Assembly (NCBI RefSeq): GCF_001426185.1
Contig: NZ_LMRP01000003.1
Span: forward strand, 62,001-126,000
Length of the DNA: 64,000 bases
Origin: Rhodococcus sp. Leaf247
GTDB lineage: Bacteria; Actinomycetota; Actinomycetes; Mycobacteriales; Mycobacteriaceae
Direction: 5' to 3'
Below, piece after piece: positions 1 through 9,834 of the stretch (its first letter is position 1; each line of letters opens with the position of its first letter). The notes under the pieces were generated by a model. It made no database searches and was not told the DNA's origin. It saw only the letters and a program-made list of their open reading frames with translations. The position numbers were made by a program, and so were the translations under genes.

Positions 1-110
1 AGCAGGAGTTCGTGCGGCGGGTGCGCGCGCAGGGAGTCTCCTGCACCGTGCGCGACACGCGCGGCCAGGAGATCGCAGCTGCCTGCGGTCAGTTGGCCGC
101 GGAGAACTGA
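1..110 (+). CDS. rlmN: 23S rRNA/tRNA adenine-C2 methyltransferase RlmN, C-terminal end (partial)
   Basis: Only the last 35 codons are present, read from base 3 to the TGA at 108-110. They end in [11 protein letters not shown], then [12 protein letters not shown] and [11 protein letters not shown]. The pattern VRxxRGxxIxAACGQL is the conserved tail of the radical-SAM methyltransferase RlmN, which methylates adenine C2 in 23S rRNA and in some tRNAs. The radical-SAM core lies outside the window. In M. tuberculosis rlmN (Rv2880c) also sits close to dxr, which supports the call. The gene is convergent with the next one, with a single base between the stop codons. Confidence 0.8.
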   Translation, partial: QEFVRRVRAQGVSCTVRDTRGQEIAAACGQLAAEN

Positions 111-111
111 C

Positions 112-390
112 TCAGGAGTGGCGGGGCTTGCGTCGACGCAGGACGTCGCGGACGAGGATGAACGCGATGGCGGCGGCGAAGCCGATCAGCCACAGGTCCT
201 CGACGCGTCCGCTGTGATTGCCGATGATCATCACGAGAAGCATCGCGACGGTCACCCAGCCGGCGATACGGGACGTGCGGGGGCCCTCGCCGCTCCATCC
301 CCATTCGGCGGACGGAACTTCGGCGGTGCTCACGTTCGTCGTGGGAACGCGGTCGACGTCGGAAGCGTGGTTCCGGCTGATGTCGGTCAC
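112..390 (-). CDS. DUF2631 family small membrane protein
   Basis: The 92-residue protein has a polar N-terminus (about 40 residues) and two hydrophobic segments, about residues 42-58 and 65-80. It ends in a basic tail, RDVLRRRKPRHS. That layout and the WGWSGEGPRTSR stretch fit the DUF2631 family of actinobacterial inner-membrane proteins found near dxr in mycobacteria and rhodococci. No function is established. Translation starts at GTG 390 and AGGAGG lies 7 nt upstream. It is transcribed away from the DUF1990 gene, and a separate candidate promoter lies at 438-467. Confidence 0.75.
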   Translation of the reverse strand: MTDISRNHASDVDRVPTTNVSTAEVPSAEWGWSGEGPRTSRIAGWVTVAMLLVMIIGNHSGRVEDLWLIGFAAAIAFILVRDVLRRRKPRHS

Positions 391-428
391 GGCCGATCCT
401 CCTGATGCTCTGTGATCCTGGTGCAGAT

Positions 429-468
429 GGTGACGTCACCCTAGCGCGCGGTACGACCGCCTGTCGTA
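429..468 (-). promoter_or_regulatory. Candidate promoter and operator of the DUF2631 gene
   Basis: Reading the minus strand, ACGACA (467-462) and TAGGGT (443-438) are spaced 18 bp, a plausible -35/-10 pair about 45 nt before the GTG. Two dyads overlap it. GGTGACGTCACC (429-440) is a perfect 12-bp palindrome touching the -10. TACGAC-N5-GTCGTA (452-468) covers the -35. The placement suggests an operator, or a short hairpin after the upstream gene. The binding protein is unknown. Confidence 0.4.
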
Positions 469-478
469 GGGGATGGCG

Positions 479-1003
479 TCAATCCTTCAACGCCGCCACG
501 TAACGCCCGGTGGCGATGCGCTGGGTGGCCCGGTTGAGCGGGCCGCCCAGGGCGACCAGTCGATTTCCCGGCCTGGAGAAGGCGCGGATGACGGCGTACA
601 CGGTGTCGGTCTCGACATCTCGGCGCACCGAGAAGCTCTCCTCGCCGCTCTCGGGGTGTCCGGGGAGCGTTCCGTAGGCGAATCCGCGGCGATGCGGTTC
701 GTCGATCAGATCGACGACTCTGCAGGGGATGCGGACCGGACCGAGTCGCAACACCACCACGGCGTCGACGACGGCCCTCGGCGAGGTCGCCCGAACCGTG
801 AGGCCTGCACCGCGGTGCATGTCCCAGGCCAGGATCTTCGCGGCGGCTCGTTCGAACAGGTCGACGCCGGTACCGATCGGTTCCTCGACATCGACATGGT
901 GGTAGCCGGCGGGCATCACCTCGCGCGCCGTTCCGCCGACCTCCGAGTACGTGAACGGGGTTCCGATGTAGGTGTCGGGGTCCGCGGACGGAAGGAACGG
1001 CAT
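479..1003 (-). CDS. DUF1990 family protein
   Basis: The 174-residue protein starts [20 protein letters not shown]. The YxExG-type N-terminus, the central [10 protein letters not shown] stretch and the later [18 protein letters not shown] segment are the conserved features of DUF1990, a soluble family of unknown activity with a predicted beta-rich fold. I chose ATG 1003 because the family motif begins right after it and CAGGAT lies 6 nt upstream, which would make a leaderless start. A longer reading to base 1804 only runs antisense to dxr. It is divergent from dxr, with 75 bp between the starts. No function can be assigned from sequence. Confidence 0.8.
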   Translation of the reverse strand: MPFLPSADPDTYIGTPFTYSEVGGTAREVMPAGYHHVDVEEPIGTGVDLFERAAAKILAWDMHRGAGLTVRATSPRAVVDAVVVLRLGPVRIPCRVVDLIDEPHRRGFAYGTLPGHPESGEESFSVRRDVETDTVYAVIRAFSRPGNRLVALGGPLNRATQRIATGRYVAALKD

Positions 1004-1078
1004 CACGCCATCCTGGCACGGAGGGGAGCGACTGCGCCCGCACACGTTCCTCTCAGCGCGGTCGTTCACACTGTCCTG

Positions 1079-2236
1079 GTGACGGACGCGAAGACGAGGG
1101 TGCTCGTTCTGGGCAGCACGGGATCGATCGGTACCCAGGCGCTCGAGGTGATGGCAGCACGCCCCGACAAGTTCACGGTCGTCGGACTCGCGGCCGGCGG
1201 CGGCAACATCGACCTCCTGCGACGACAGATCGACGCGACCGGCGTCACCGAGGTCGCGGTGGCCGATGTCGATGCGGCGAGACGGCTCGACCGTCCCGGT
1301 GTCCGGTCCGGCGCCACCGCCGCGACCGACCTGGTCCGCGAGGTGGGTGCCGACGTCGTCCTCAACGCCCTCGTCGGCTCGCTGGGTCTGCCGCCGACAC
1401 TGGCGGCCCTCGAATCGGGCGCCCGGCTGGCGTTGGCCAACAAGGAGTCCCTGGTGGCGGGCGGGTCGTTGGTGACCTCCGCTGCGGCGCCCGGTCAGAT
1501 CGTCCCCGTCGACTCCGAGCACTCCGCGGTGGCGCAGTGCCTCCGCGGAGGCCGCGCGGACGAGGTGGCACGGCTGGTCGTCACGGCATCGGGCGGCCCG
1601 TTCCGCGGGTGGGACCGCGAGGGTCTGGAGTCCGTCACCCCCGACCAGGCGGGCAAGCACCCCACCTGGTCCATGGGCCCGATGAATACCCTGAACTCCG
1701 CGACGCTGGTGAACAAGGGCCTCGAGGTGATCGAGGCGCACCTGCTGTTCGGGATCCCGTACGACCGCATCGACGTCACGGTGCACCCGCAGTCGATCGT
1801 CCACTCGATGGTGACGTTCACCGACGGCTCGACGCTCGCCCAGGCCAGCCCCCCGGACATGAAGCTGCCCATCGCGTTGGCGCTCGGCTGGCCCGCCCGC
1901 ATCGCCGACGCCGCGGCGGCCCTGGACTTCACGCGATCACACACGTGGGACTTCGAACCCCTCGACGACGCCGTGTTTCCGGCCGTCGCACTCGCGCGTC
2001 GTGCCGGTGAGCTGGGTGGCTGCATGACGGCCGTCTACAACGCCTCGAACGAGATCGCCGCGGAAGCCTTCCTCGCGGGCGCGCTGCGCTTCCCACAGAT
2101 CGTCGACGTCGTCGCCGAGGTGGTCGATGCCGGATCCGCCGAATGGTCGGCGGAACCGTCTACCGTGGACGATGTTCTGGCGGCGGACTCGTGGGCCCGT
2201 GACAGCGCCCGCACGCTCGCGCGATCGAAAGGCTGA
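1079..2236 (+). CDS. dxr: 1-deoxy-D-xylulose 5-phosphate reductoisomerase
   Basis: Dxr makes 2-C-methyl-D-erythritol 4-phosphate from DXP with NADPH, the committed step of the MEP isoprenoid pathway. The 385-residue length is normal. Visible signatures are the nucleotide-binding GSTGSIG near residue 12, ALANKESLV, the metal and substrate motif PVDSEHSA, the flexible-loop region [20 protein letters not shown], and [12 protein letters not shown] chose GTG 1079 because [12 protein letters not shown] must lie near the N-terminus; the frame is open further upstream but has no Dxr homology. It leads a run with rip1 and ispG, so two MEP genes flank a membrane protease, as in mycobacteria. Confidence 0.96.
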   Translation: MTDAKTRVLVLGSTGSIGTQALEVMAARPDKFTVVGLAAGGGNIDLLRRQIDATGVTEVAVADVDAARRLDRPGVRSGATAATDLVREVGADVVLNALVGSLGLPPTLAALESGARLALANKESLVAGGSLVTSAAAPGQIVPVDSEHSAVAQCLRGGRADEVARLVVTASGGPFRGWDREGLESVTPDQAGKHPTWSMGPMNTLNSATLVNKGLEVIEAHLLFGIPYDRIDVTVHPQSIVHSMVTFTDGSTLAQASPPDMKLPIALALGWPARIADAAAALDFTRSHTWDFEPLDDAVFPAVALARRAGELGGCMTAVYNASNEIAAEAFLAGALRFPQIVDVVAEVVDAGSAEWSAEPSTVDDVLAADSWARDSARTLARSKG

Positions 2237-2244
2237 ACGACAAG

Positions 2245-3456
2245 ATGGTGTTCGTTCTCGGTGTCGTCGCATTCGCGATCTGCATCGGCATCTCCATTGC
2301 ACTGCACGAGTGCGGTCACATGTGGGTGGCCAAGGCCACCGGCATGAAGGTCCGGCGGTACTACATCGGCTTCGGGCCGAAGATCTTCTCCTGGACGCGC
2401 GGTGAGACCGAGTACGGTCTCAAAGCCGTTCCGGCAGGCGGCTTCTGCGATATCGCCGGCATGACGGCAGTGGACGAACTCGCGCCCGACGAGGTCGATC
2501 GTGCGATGTACAAGCAGAAGACGTGGAAGCGTCTGGCCGTCATGTTCGGCGGCATCGCGATGAACTTCGTGCTGGCCTTCGTTCTCGTCTACACGCTCGC
2601 GCTCGGGTGGGGTCTGCCCAACCGGGACACGTCGGCGACGGTGGCCGGGGTCCAGTGCGTCGCGGCGCAGAACGAGGACAGAACGTTCGATTCCTGCTCC
2701 GGTCTCGGACCGGCAGGTGACGCCGGCATTCGGGCCGGTGACGTCATCACCGCGGTGAACGGCGACGACACGGCGACGTTCGCCGACGTAGTCGACAAGA
2801 TCCAGGGCGCGACCGGGTCCGTCGACGTCACCGTCCAGCGCGGCGACGACACGCTCACGCTTCCTGTCACGGTTCAGCGGACCGAGCGTCTCTTCGCGCT
2901 CGACAATTCGGCCGACGGGCCCCTGGAACTGCGCACCACCGGCGCGATCGGTGTGGCCCGCACGCCCCTGACCATCGACTACAACGCGCTGTCGGCCGTG
3001 CCGGGCGCGGTCTCGTACACGGGCTTCATCGCCGGGCAGACAGCCCACGCGATCGTCGATCTGCCCAGCAAGGTCGGCGCGCTGTGGACGGCCGTCACCG
3101 GCGGTGAACGCGACGCCGACACTCCGGTCAGCGTCGTCGGGGCCAGTGTCATCGGTGGTCAGGCCGCCGAACTGGGATTGTGGCAGGTGTTCGTCAGTCT
3201 GTTGGCGACGCTGAACTTCTTCCTCGGCGCGTTCAACCTGTTGCCCCTGCTGCCTCTCGACGGCGGTCACATCGCGGTGACGATCTACGAGGGCATCCGC
3301 AACAAGATCAGGGCGGTGCGCGGGTTGGGCAAGGGTGCGCCGGTGAACTACATGAAGCTGATGCCGCTGACCTACGTGGTCATCGTCATCGGTGGTGCAT
3401 TCATGCTGCTCACCCTCACCGCGGACATCGTCAATCCCATCCAGCTGTTCCAGTAA
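2245..3456 (+). CDS. rip1: Site-2 intramembrane zinc metalloprotease Rip1/RseP (M50)
   Basis: This is a 403-residue membrane protease of the regulated intramembrane proteolysis pathway, which cleaves anti-sigma factors in mycobacteria (Rip1, Rv2869c). The zinc motif HECGH lies at residues 21-25 inside the first transmembrane helix. A PDZ-like domain follows, at about residues 150-215 (GDAGIRAGDVITAVNGDD). The second active-site motif LPLDGGH (Leu338-Asp339-Gly340) is in a late helix and supplies the third zinc ligand. At least three transmembrane segments are clear. ATG 2245 is 8 bp after dxr, so co-transcription is likely. Confidence 0.94.
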   Translation: MVFVLGVVAFAICIGISIALHECGHMWVAKATGMKVRRYYIGFGPKIFSWTRGETEYGLKAVPAGGFCDIAGMTAVDELAPDEVDRAMYKQKTWKRLAVMFGGIAMNFVLAFVLVYTLALGWGLPNRDTSATVAGVQCVAAQNEDRTFDSCSGLGPAGDAGIRAGDVITAVNGDDTATFADVVDKIQGATGSVDVTVQRGDDTLTLPVTVQRTERLFALDNSADGPLELRTTGAIGVARTPLTIDYNALSAVPGAVSYTGFIAGQTAHAIVDLPSKVGALWTAVTGGERDADTPVSVVGASVIGGQAAELGLWQVFVSLLATLNFFLGAFNLLPLLPLDGGHIAVTIYEGIRNKIRAVRGLGKGAPVNYMKLMPLTYVVIVIGGAFMLLTLTADIVNPIQLFQ

Positions 3457-3474
3457 CTACAGTGGTGCATGTCA

Positions 3475-3493
3475 GACGGCAGTAGTTGCCGTC
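3475..3493 (+). promoter_or_regulatory. Perfect hairpin between rip1 and ispG
   Basis: GACGGCA (3475-3481) and TGCCGTC (3487-3493) form a 7-bp perfect stem with a 5-nt GTAGT loop. It sits 20 bp before the ispG start, directly ahead of the ribosome-binding site. There is no T-run, so it is not a standard terminator. An mRNA processing or translation-control element is possible. Confidence 0.4.
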
Positions 3494-3512
3494 AGACGAC
3501 GAAAGGAACGAA

Positions 3513-4670
3513 GTGACCGTTGGACTGGGCATGCCGGCCGGACCCGTACCGGTGCTCACACCGCGACGGAAGACCCGCCAGCTGCAGGTAGGAACTGTCG
3601 GCGTCGGAAGCGACTCGCCGATCTCGGTGCAGTCGATGACGACGACCAAGACTCACGACATCGATGCCACGCTGCAGCAGATCGCCGAGCTCACTGCCTC
3701 GGGCTGCGACATCGTGCGTGTGGCCTGCCCTCGGCAGGAAGATGCGGACGCGCTCGCGACCATCGCGCGCAAGTCGCAGATCCCGGTGATCGCGGACATC
3801 CACTTCCAGCCGCGCTACATCTTCGCCGCGATCGACGCAGGATGCGCCGCCGTCCGCGTCAACCCCGGCAACATCAAGGAGTTCGACGGCCGAGTCAAGG
3901 AGGTCGCGAAAGCGGCCGGTGACGCCGGTATCCCGATCCGGATCGGCGTCAACGCCGGATCTCTCGACCCGCGGCTCATGCAGAAGTACGGCAAGGCGAC
4001 TCCGGAGGCGCTCGTCGAGTCGGCCCTGTGGGAAGCCGGTCTGTTCGAGGAGCACGGCTTCGGCGACATCAAGATCTCCGTCAAGCACAACGACCCGGTG
4101 ATCATGGTCGAGGCATACCGCCAGCTCGCCGCCAAGTGCGACTACCCGCTGCACCTCGGCGTCACCGAAGCCGGCCCGGCGTTCCAGGGAACCATCAAGT
4201 CCGCTGTCGCCTTCGGATCGCTGCTCGCCGACGGCATCGGCGACACCATCCGTGTGTCCCTCTCGGCTCCGCCGAACGAGGAGATCAAGGTGGGAACGCA
4301 GATCCTGCAGTCCCTGAACCTGCGCCCGCGCAAGCTCGAGATCGTGTCCTGCCCGTCGTGTGGCCGTGCTCAGGTCGACGTGTACTCCCTCGCCGATCAG
4401 GTCACCGCCGGACTCGAAGGCATGGACATCCCGCTGCGCGTCGCCGTCATGGGATGCGTCGTCAATGGACCGGGCGAAGCGCGTGATGCCGATCTCGGAG
4501 TGGCGTCGGGAAATGGCAAGGGCCAGATCTTCGTCAAGGGCGAGGTCATCAAGACCGTGCCGGAAGCGATGATCGTGGAAACCCTGATCGAGGAAGCCAT
4601 GCGTATCGCCGAGACGTACGAGGCCGATCAGCAGGCGGGACCGGGCGCACCCGTGGTGTCCGTCAGCTGA
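3513..4670 (+). CDS. ispG: 4-hydroxy-3-methylbut-2-en-1-yl diphosphate synthase (flavodoxin) IspG/GcpE
   Basis: IspG converts MEcPP to HMBPP with a [4Fe-4S] cluster, the next-to-last MEP step. The 385-residue protein shows [12 protein letters not shown] near the N-terminus, [26 protein letters not shown], and the C-terminal cluster ligands in [10 protein letters not shown] and [15 protein letters not shown] 3513 is preferred because AAAGGAA lies a few bases upstream; an earlier in-frame TTG at 3486 lies inside the hairpin described separately. It is the third gene of the dxr–rip1–ispG group. Confidence 0.95.
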   Translation: MTVGLGMPAGPVPVLTPRRKTRQLQVGTVGVGSDSPISVQSMTTTKTHDIDATLQQIAELTASGCDIVRVACPRQEDADALATIARKSQIPVIADIHFQPRYIFAAIDAGCAAVRVNPGNIKEFDGRVKEVAKAAGDAGIPIRIGVNAGSLDPRLMQKYGKATPEALVESALWEAGLFEEHGFGDIKISVKHNDPVIMVEAYRQLAAKCDYPLHLGVTEAGPAFQGTIKSAVAFGSLLADGIGDTIRVSLSAPPNEEIKVGTQILQSLNLRPRKLEIVSCPSCGRAQVDVYSLADQVTAGLEGMDIPLRVAVMGCVVNGPGEARDADLGVASGNGKGQIFVKGEVIKTVPEAMIVETLIEEAMRIAETYEADQQAGPGAPVVSVS

Positions 4671-4672
4671 TT

Positions 4673-4693
4673 CGGTCCTACGGAACCGCTTTT
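4673..4693 (+). terminator. ispG: Weak candidate terminator after ispG
   Basis: CGGTCC (4673-4678) can pair with GGAACCG (4682-4688) with one bulged A and a 3-nt loop, followed by CTTTT. The stem is short. It would separate the dxr operon from the GNAT gene, but read-through is likely. Confidence 0.3.
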
Positions 4694-4726
4694 GCTGGCA
4701 AAGTTCAGGGTCACGGAGGTGGCGGG

Positions 4727-5560
4727 ATGCTCAAACTGCTCGGCGCGAAGGCGCTGACGAGCCGGGACACGAACGAGGTCGTTCGTGTTCTGCGTCGTGA
4801 TCCCGTCGCGTCGTGCATGGTTCTCGCACGCGTCGAGGAAGCCGGGATCGAACCCCGGACCAATTACGGCGAAATGTGGTCGCGGGGCGGTCCGGCGTCC
4901 TCGCTGTGCTTCTCCGGGGCCAATCTGGTGCCGTTGTTCGGGACGTACGACGATCTCCGGAGTTTCGCCGAGCGCGCTCTCCGGGCACCTCGGGTGTGTT
5001 CGTCCCTCGTCGGCCGCGCCGAGCTGACACTCCCGTTGTGGGACATGCTGTCCGGCGAGTGGGGTACGCCTCGCGAGGTCCGCGCCGAGCAGCCACTGCT
5101 GGCGCTGACGACTATTCCCACCGCCGTCGACGTCCACGTCCGACGCGTCACGATCGACGAGCTCGACGTCTACCTCACCGCCGCTGTAGCCATGTTCATC
5201 GAGGAAGTCGGCGTCGACCCCCGAGCCGGAGACGGTGGACGTGGATACCGGCGTCGGATCGCCGGGCTCATCGCCGCCGGGCGCGCCTGGGCTCGGTTCG
5301 AGGACGGGCGCGTCATCTTCAAGGCGGAGGTCGGATCGATGTCCACGTCGGTCGGACAGATCCAGGGTGTCTGGGTGCATCCACTGTTCCGCGGTCGCGG
5401 GCTGGGGACGTCCGGCACCGCCACCGTCGCCGCGGCCGTGGTGGACAGTGGCAGGACAGCCAGCCTCTACGTCAACAGCTTCAACGTGCCGGCGCGACGG
5501 GCCTACGAGCGTGTCGGTTTCGAACGAGTAGCGACGTTCTCCACGGTGTTGCTCGACTAG
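4727..5560 (+). CDS. GNAT N-acetyltransferase with N-terminal DUF4081 domain (Rv2867c-like)
   Basis: The 277-residue protein has an N-terminal DUF4081-like region (about residues 1-120) and a C-terminal GNAT fold. The acetyl-CoA loop is HPLFRGRGLGTSG near residue 220, and LYVNSFNVPARRAYERVGFE is the typical GNAT motif B end. M. tuberculosis has the same architecture at the same place, after gcpE. The acceptor substrate is not known. The start is ATG 4727, with GGAGG 9 nt upstream. Confidence 0.85.
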   Translation: MLKLLGAKALTSRDTNEVVRVLRRDPVASCMVLARVEEAGIEPRTNYGEMWSRGGPASSLCFSGANLVPLFGTYDDLRSFAERALRAPRVCSSLVGRAELTLPLWDMLSGEWGTPREVRAEQPLLALTTIPTAVDVHVRRVTIDELDVYLTAAVAMFIEEVGVDPRAGDGGRGYRRRIAGLIAAGRAWARFEDGRVIFKAEVGSMSTSVGQIQGVWVHPLFRGRGLGTSGTATVAAAVVDSGRTASLYVNSFNVPARRAYERVGFERVATFSTVLLD

Positions 5561-5578
5561 AACGAGAGCTCGCCGCTC

Positions 5579-5584
5579 TACGAT
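5579..5584 (+). promoter_or_regulatory. -10 box of a probable leaderless transcript (penicillin-binding protein gene)
   Basis: TACGAT ends 8 nt before ATG 5593 and no Shine-Dalgarno sequence is present. Transcription would start at or next to the start codon. Confidence 0.5.
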
Positions 5585-5592
5585 GAGTATCG

Positions 5593-7401
5593 ATGATCTT
5601 CCGAACGCACAGCCGAATCACCCGCGTACTTCTCGCAGTCGTCGCGACGACGACGGTGGTGTCGGCAACCGCGTGTACCCCCAAGCCGCAGGGACCGGAG
5701 TCCGCCGCCGACACCTTCGTCGCAGCGCTCGCTCAGCGTGACAGTGCGGCTGCCGGGCAGGTGACGGACAGGGCCGATCTTGCGGCGTCCGCCGTCGACA
5801 AGGCATGGGACGGACTGCAGGCCGAGTCGCTCGACGCGCAGACGGGGGCCGTGTCCGTCAACGGCGATACTGCGACCGTCGACTACACCTACACGTGGCA
5901 TCTGCCGAAGGACCGCACCTGGACCTACGACGGCGCACTGCAGATGGGGCGTCGCGGCGGCGACTGGGTGGTCCGCTGGAACTCGACGGATCTGCACCCG
6001 AAGCTCGGAGACACCCAGTCGATGGTTCTGCGATCCACCGCCGCGGAGCGCGCCAGGGTGAACGAGCACGCCGGCTCGGACGTTCTCGTTCCCGGTGTCG
6101 TGCATGGTGTCTCGTTCGATGCATCGGAGGCGACCGACGTCGTCGGCAGCGCCCGGACGCTCGAACGTATCCTCGCTCCGTTCGACGCTTCGATCACCGC
6201 CCAGTCCATCGTGGAATCGGCGACCGCGTCACCGGGTCCCTATCGCGTCGTCACGCTGAGGGACGAGGACTACGAGGCGGTGGCACCGGGACTGCTCGCG
6301 TTGTCGGGTGTCACGGTGTCGGAGCAGTCCGACCTGGTGTCCACCGATCGCACCTTCGCGCCCGACCTGGTGAGCCAGGTGAAGAAGACGGTGATGGACC
6401 GCGTGGACGGCGCTGCCGGGTGGAGCGTGGTCGCCGTGAACACGAACGGCGCGGACACCGGGATCCTGACCGAGACGGCCCCGCAGCCGGTCCCGTCCAT
6501 CAGCATCAGTCTCGACCGTCCGGTGCAGGTCGCCGCACAGAATGCCGTGAACGTCTCGCGCGACCAGGCGATGATGGTGGTGATCCAGCCGTCGACCGGA
6601 GACATCCTCGCAGTCGCGCAGAACGCGGCCGCCGACAAGGACGGCCCGGTCGCGTCCACGGGCCTCTACCCGCCGGGATCGACCTTCAAGATCGTCACCG
6701 CGGGTGCCGCGATCGAGGAAGGCATCGCAACGCCGGAGACGACGGTGCCGTGTCCCGGCCGCATCGTCATCGGCGAGCGCAGTGTGCCCAACTACAACGA
6801 GTTCTCGCTGGGGAACGTGTCGATGAGCACCGCGTTCACCAGGTCGTGCAACACCTCCTTCGCCAAGCTGGCCAGCGAGATGTCGGCCGGTGCGTTGACC
6901 GACGCCGCGTCGATGTTCGGGATCGGGCCGGAGTACGGCGTGGTCGGGCTCCCCACCGAGTCGGGATCGGTGCCGCCGGCCGAGGAATTGGTCCAGCGGA
7001 CCGAGGACGGCTTCGGCCAGGGCAAGGTGCTGGTGTCGACGTTCGGCATGGCGCTCGCCGCGGCCACCGTCGCACACGGCTCCACCCCGGTTCCCACCCT
7101 GATCCAGGGGGAGGAGACCACGATCGACGGTGACCATCCGCAGATCGAGCCGGCCATGGTCGACGGGCTCCGCGGCATGATGCGATCCGTGGTCACCAGC
7201 GGTACCGCCGAGCGCATCGCCGACCAGGGCGAGGTGTACGGCAAGACGGGCGAAGCAGAGGTCGAGGGCGGGTCCCATGCCTGGTTTGTCGGCTATCGCG
7301 GCGATCTCGCGTTCGCGACACTGGTGGTGCGCGGCGGCAGTTCCGACAACGCCGTCGCGGTGACTCGCGACATGATCACCGCCCTGCCCGCCGGATACTG
7401 A
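5593..7401 (+). CDS. Class B penicillin-binding lipoprotein (Rv2864c-like transpeptidase)
   Basis: The 602-residue D,D-transpeptidase is anchored as a lipoprotein: the signal peptide ends in the lipobox SATAC at about residue 28. Next come an NTF2-like MecA-N domain (about residues 33-150), a dimerisation region, and the transpeptidase domain. Active-site motifs are the serine motif STFK (Ser363 and Lys366), SCN (Ser418) and KTG (Lys551). All three catalytic motifs are intact, so it should be active in peptidoglycan cross-linking outside the membrane. The domain order matches M. tuberculosis Rv2864c, which lies in the same neighbourhood. The MecA-like N-domain occurs in low-affinity PBPs, but affinity cannot be read from sequence. 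Confidence 0.9.
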   Translation: MIFRTHSRITRVLLAVVATTTVVSATACTPKPQGPESAADTFVAALAQRDSAAAGQVTDRADLAASAVDKAWDGLQAESLDAQTGAVSVNGDTATVDYTYTWHLPKDRTWTYDGALQMGRRGGDWVVRWNSTDLHPKLGDTQSMVLRSTAAERARVNEHAGSDVLVPGVVHGVSFDASEATDVVGSARTLERILAPFDASITAQSIVESATASPGPYRVVTLRDEDYEAVAPGLLALSGVTVSEQSDLVSTDRTFAPDLVSQVKKTVMDRVDGAAGWSVVAVNTNGADTGILTETAPQPVPSISISLDRPVQVAAQNAVNVSRDQAMMVVIQPSTGDILAVAQNAAADKDGPVASTGLYPPGSTFKIVTAGAAIEEGIATPETTVPCPGRIVIGERSVPNYNEFSLGNVSMSTAFTRSCNTSFAKLASEMSAGALTDAASMFGIGPEYGVVGLPTESGSVPPAEELVQRTEDGFGQGKVLVSTFGMALAAATVAHGSTPVPTLIQGEETTIDGDHPQIEPAMVDGLRGMMRSVVTSGTAERIADQGEVYGKTGEAEVEGGSHAWFVGYRGDLAFATLVVRGGSSDNAVAVTRDMITALPAGY

Positions 7402-7418
7402 CCGCGACCGGCGGCGAC

Positions 7419-7424
7419 TACGCT
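7419..7424 (+). promoter_or_regulatory. map: -10 box of probable leaderless map transcript
   Basis: TACGCT is followed by 7 nt and then ATG 7432. The gap after the previous gene is only 30 bp, so a separate promoter here is notable. Confidence 0.5.
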
Positions 7425-7431
7425 GGGAGCC

Positions 7432-8289
7432 ATGTCCGTCCGCACCGCTCTCGAACCCGGCACCGTCTCACCCGTTCTCGATGTTCCCAAGAACATCGAG
7501 CGTCCCGAGTACGCGTGGAAGAAGACCGTCCGCGAGGGTCACGAGCCGTGGGTGCAGACGGCCGAGACCATCGAGAAGATGCGGCTCGCCAGTCGTATCG
7601 CCGCTCGCGCTCTGCAGGAAGCGGGAAAGGCCGTCGCTCCCGGAGTCACGACGGACGAGCTCGACCGCGTCGCGCACGAGTACATGATCGACCACGGCGC
7701 GTATCCGTCGACGCTGGGCTACAAGGGTTTTCCCAAGTCCTGCTGCACGTCGCTGAACGAGGTCATCTGCCACGGCATCCCGGATTCGACGGTGGTGCAG
7801 GACGGGGACATCGTCAACATCGACGTCACCGCATACATCGACGGCGTGCACGGGGACACCAATGCCACGTTCCTCGCGGGCAACGTCTCGGATGAGGCCC
7901 GACTGCTCGTCGAGCGCACCCACGAGGCCACGATGCGCGCCATCAAGGCGGTCAAGCCGGGTCGCGCGCTCAACGTCGTCGGCCGAGTGATCGAGGCGTA
8001 CGCCGACCGCTTCGGATACGGCGTGGTCCGTGACTTCACCGGGCACGGCATCGGCACCACCTTCCACAACGGCCTCGTCGTGCTGCACTACGACGAGCCG
8101 TCCGTCGAGACGGTCCTCGAGCCGGGCATGGTCTTCACCATCGAGCCGATGATCAATCTCGGCGGTGTGGAGTGGGATCAGTGGAACGACGGCTGGACCG
8201 TCGTCACGCGCGATCGGTCGTGGACGGCGCAGTTCGAGCACACCCTCGTCGTCACCGACACGGGCGCTGAGATTCTCACCCTCCCTTGA
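7432..8289 (+). CDS. map: Methionine aminopeptidase, type I
   Basis: It removes the initiator methionine from new proteins. The 285-residue length includes an N-terminal extension of about 40 residues ([20 protein letters not shown]), as in the actinobacterial MetAP1c subgroup, which carries a proline-containing linker. Metal-ligand motifs are intact: [19 protein letters not shown] (two Asp), GHGIG (His), FTIEPM (Glu) and FEHT (Glu). [20 protein letters not shown] is the usual substrate-pocket segment. The stop overlaps the cobQ start by 4 nt (TTGA). Confidence 0.96.
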   Translation: MSVRTALEPGTVSPVLDVPKNIERPEYAWKKTVREGHEPWVQTAETIEKMRLASRIAARALQEAGKAVAPGVTTDELDRVAHEYMIDHGAYPSTLGYKGFPKSCCTSLNEVICHGIPDSTVVQDGDIVNIDVTAYIDGVHGDTNATFLAGNVSDEARLLVERTHEATMRAIKAVKPGRALNVVGRVIEAYADRFGYGVVRDFTGHGIGTTFHNGLVVLHYDEPSVETVLEPGMVFTIEPMINLGGVEWDQWNDGWTVVTRDRSWTAQFEHTLVVTDTGAEILTLP

Positions 8290-9806
8290 CCGTTCGCGGC
8301 GCCATCCTCGTCGCCGGAACCACCTCCGATGCCGGCAAGAGTGTCGTCGTGGCCGGCCTGTGCAGACTGCTCGCGCGGCGCGGGGTGCGGGTCGCGCCCT
8401 TCAAGGCGCAGAACATGTCGAACAATTCCGTCGTCACTCTCGACGGAGGTGAGATCGGGCGGGCGCAGGCACTTCAGGCCAGAGCATGCGGACTGGAACC
8501 CAGTGTTCGATTCAACCCGATACTTCTCAAGCCCGGTGGCGACAGGACCTCGCAGCTGGTGGTGCGTGGCCGAGCCACCGGCACTGTCGGGGCGGCCGAC
8601 TACATGACGCACCGCGACCGGTTACGGACCGTCGTCGCGGACGAACTGCGGTCGCTGCGTGACGATTTCGATGTCGTCGTCTGTGAGGGTGCGGGATCTC
8701 CGGCCGAGATCAACCTCCGTGTCACGGACCTTGCCAACATGGGTCTCGCGCGCGCGGCCGACCTCCCGGTGATCGTGGTGGGCGACATCGACCGTGGCGG
8801 TGTACTGGCGCATTTCTTCGGGACGCTCGCAGTACTCGAACCCGAGGATCAGGCGCTGATCTCAGGCTTCGTGGTGAACAAGTTCCGGGGGGACCCCTCC
8901 TTGCTGCAACCAGGTCTGGACACGCTGGCAGAGCGAACAGGTCGGCCCACATTGGGAGTCATCCCGTTCAGCGAGGGTCTGTGGCTCGACGCCGAGGACT
9001 CCTTGGGGACGGTGGCCGATGCGCCGCTCGGACGACCTGCCGCCCCTCTCGGATCGCAGTGGCTGCGCGTGGCGGCCATCCGCTTGCCGCGTATCTCGAA
9101 TTCCACGGATGTGGAGGCTCTGGCCTGTGAGCCGGGTGTCACCGTGCACTGGGCCACCGATCCGTCCCGGCTCACCGATGCGGACCTCGTGGTCGTCCCG
9201 GGATCGAAAGCGACGGTGCACGATCTGGACTGGTTGCGCCGCACCGGTATCGCCGACGAACTCGCGCGCCGCGCCGAGCGCGGTGCGCCGGTCCTCGGAA
9301 TCTGCGGTGGTTATCAGATGCTGGGCCGAACCGTGACCGACTCGGTGGAGTCCGATGCGGGCGTCGTCGCGGGGCTCGGGCTGTTGGACCTCGACATCGA
9401 ATTCGGCGCGGACAAGGTGTTGGCGCAGGTCACCGGTTCGCTCGATGGAAAGGTGCTGCGCGGCTACGAGATCCACCATGGTCGGGTCGTCCGCACCGGC
9501 GACGCGTCCTGGTTCACCGGCGGCGACGACGAGCCCGAGGGGAGTGTCCGGGGGAGTGTTCGCGGTACGCATTGGCACGGGTTGCTGGAGAACGACGACT
9601 TCCGCCGTGCCTATCTCACGAACGTCGCGGATCAGGCAGGCCGCCGCGGCTTCGTCGTAGCTCCCGACACGGACGTCGACGCGATGCGCAACGCCCAGGT
9701 GGACCTACTCGCCGACCTGGTCGAGAACTCGCTCGACATCGAGGCGGTCCTGTCGCTCGTGGCGGAGGGTGCTCCGCCGTCACTGCGGACCCTGGAGGTG
9801 CGGTGA
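8286..9806 (+). CDS. cobQ: Adenosylcobyric acid synthase, glutamine-hydrolysing (CobQ/CbiP)
   Basis: CobQ amidates four side chains of adenosylcobyrinate a,c-diamide in cobalamin synthesis. The 506-residue protein has an N-terminal DTBS-like P-loop ([10 protein letters not shown], residues 9-18), the signatures [12 protein letters not shown] and NPILLKPGG, and a C-terminal class-I-like glutamine amidotransferase domain with nucleophile Cys340 in GICGGYQML and a late His in THWHG. The start is TTG 8286, overlapping the map stop (TTGA), which suggests coupling. It is 7.7 kb from the riboswitch-controlled cobalamin genes and has no riboswitch of its own here. Confidence 0.92.
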   Translation: MTVRGAILVAGTTSDAGKSVVVAGLCRLLARRGVRVAPFKAQNMSNNSVVTLDGGEIGRAQALQARACGLEPSVRFNPILLKPGGDRTSQLVVRGRATGTVGAADYMTHRDRLRTVVADELRSLRDDFDVVVCEGAGSPAEINLRVTDLANMGLARAADLPVIVVGDIDRGGVLAHFFGTLAVLEPEDQALISGFVVNKFRGDPSLLQPGLDTLAERTGRPTLGVIPFSEGLWLDAEDSLGTVADAPLGRPAAPLGSQWLRVAAIRLPRISNSTDVEALACEPGVTVHWATDPSRLTDADLVVVPGSKATVHDLDWLRRTGIADELARRAERGAPVLGICGGYQMLGRTVTDSVESDAGVVAGLGLLDLDIEFGADKVLAQVTGSLDGKVLRGYEIHHGRVVRTGDASWFTGGDDEPEGSVRGSVRGTHWHGLLENDDFRRAYLTNVADQAGRRGFVVAPDTDVDAMRNAQVDLLADLVENSLDIEAVLSLVAEGAPPSLRTLEVR

Positions 9807-9834
9807 ACGTGTCGAGCCGGTGTCAGCGTTCGGG

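Noticed and set aside
1079..1804. Extended N-terminus for the DUF1990 protein reaching to 1804 on the minus strand
   Set aside because: The extension is antisense to dxr and lacks homology; ATG 1003 begins the family domain.
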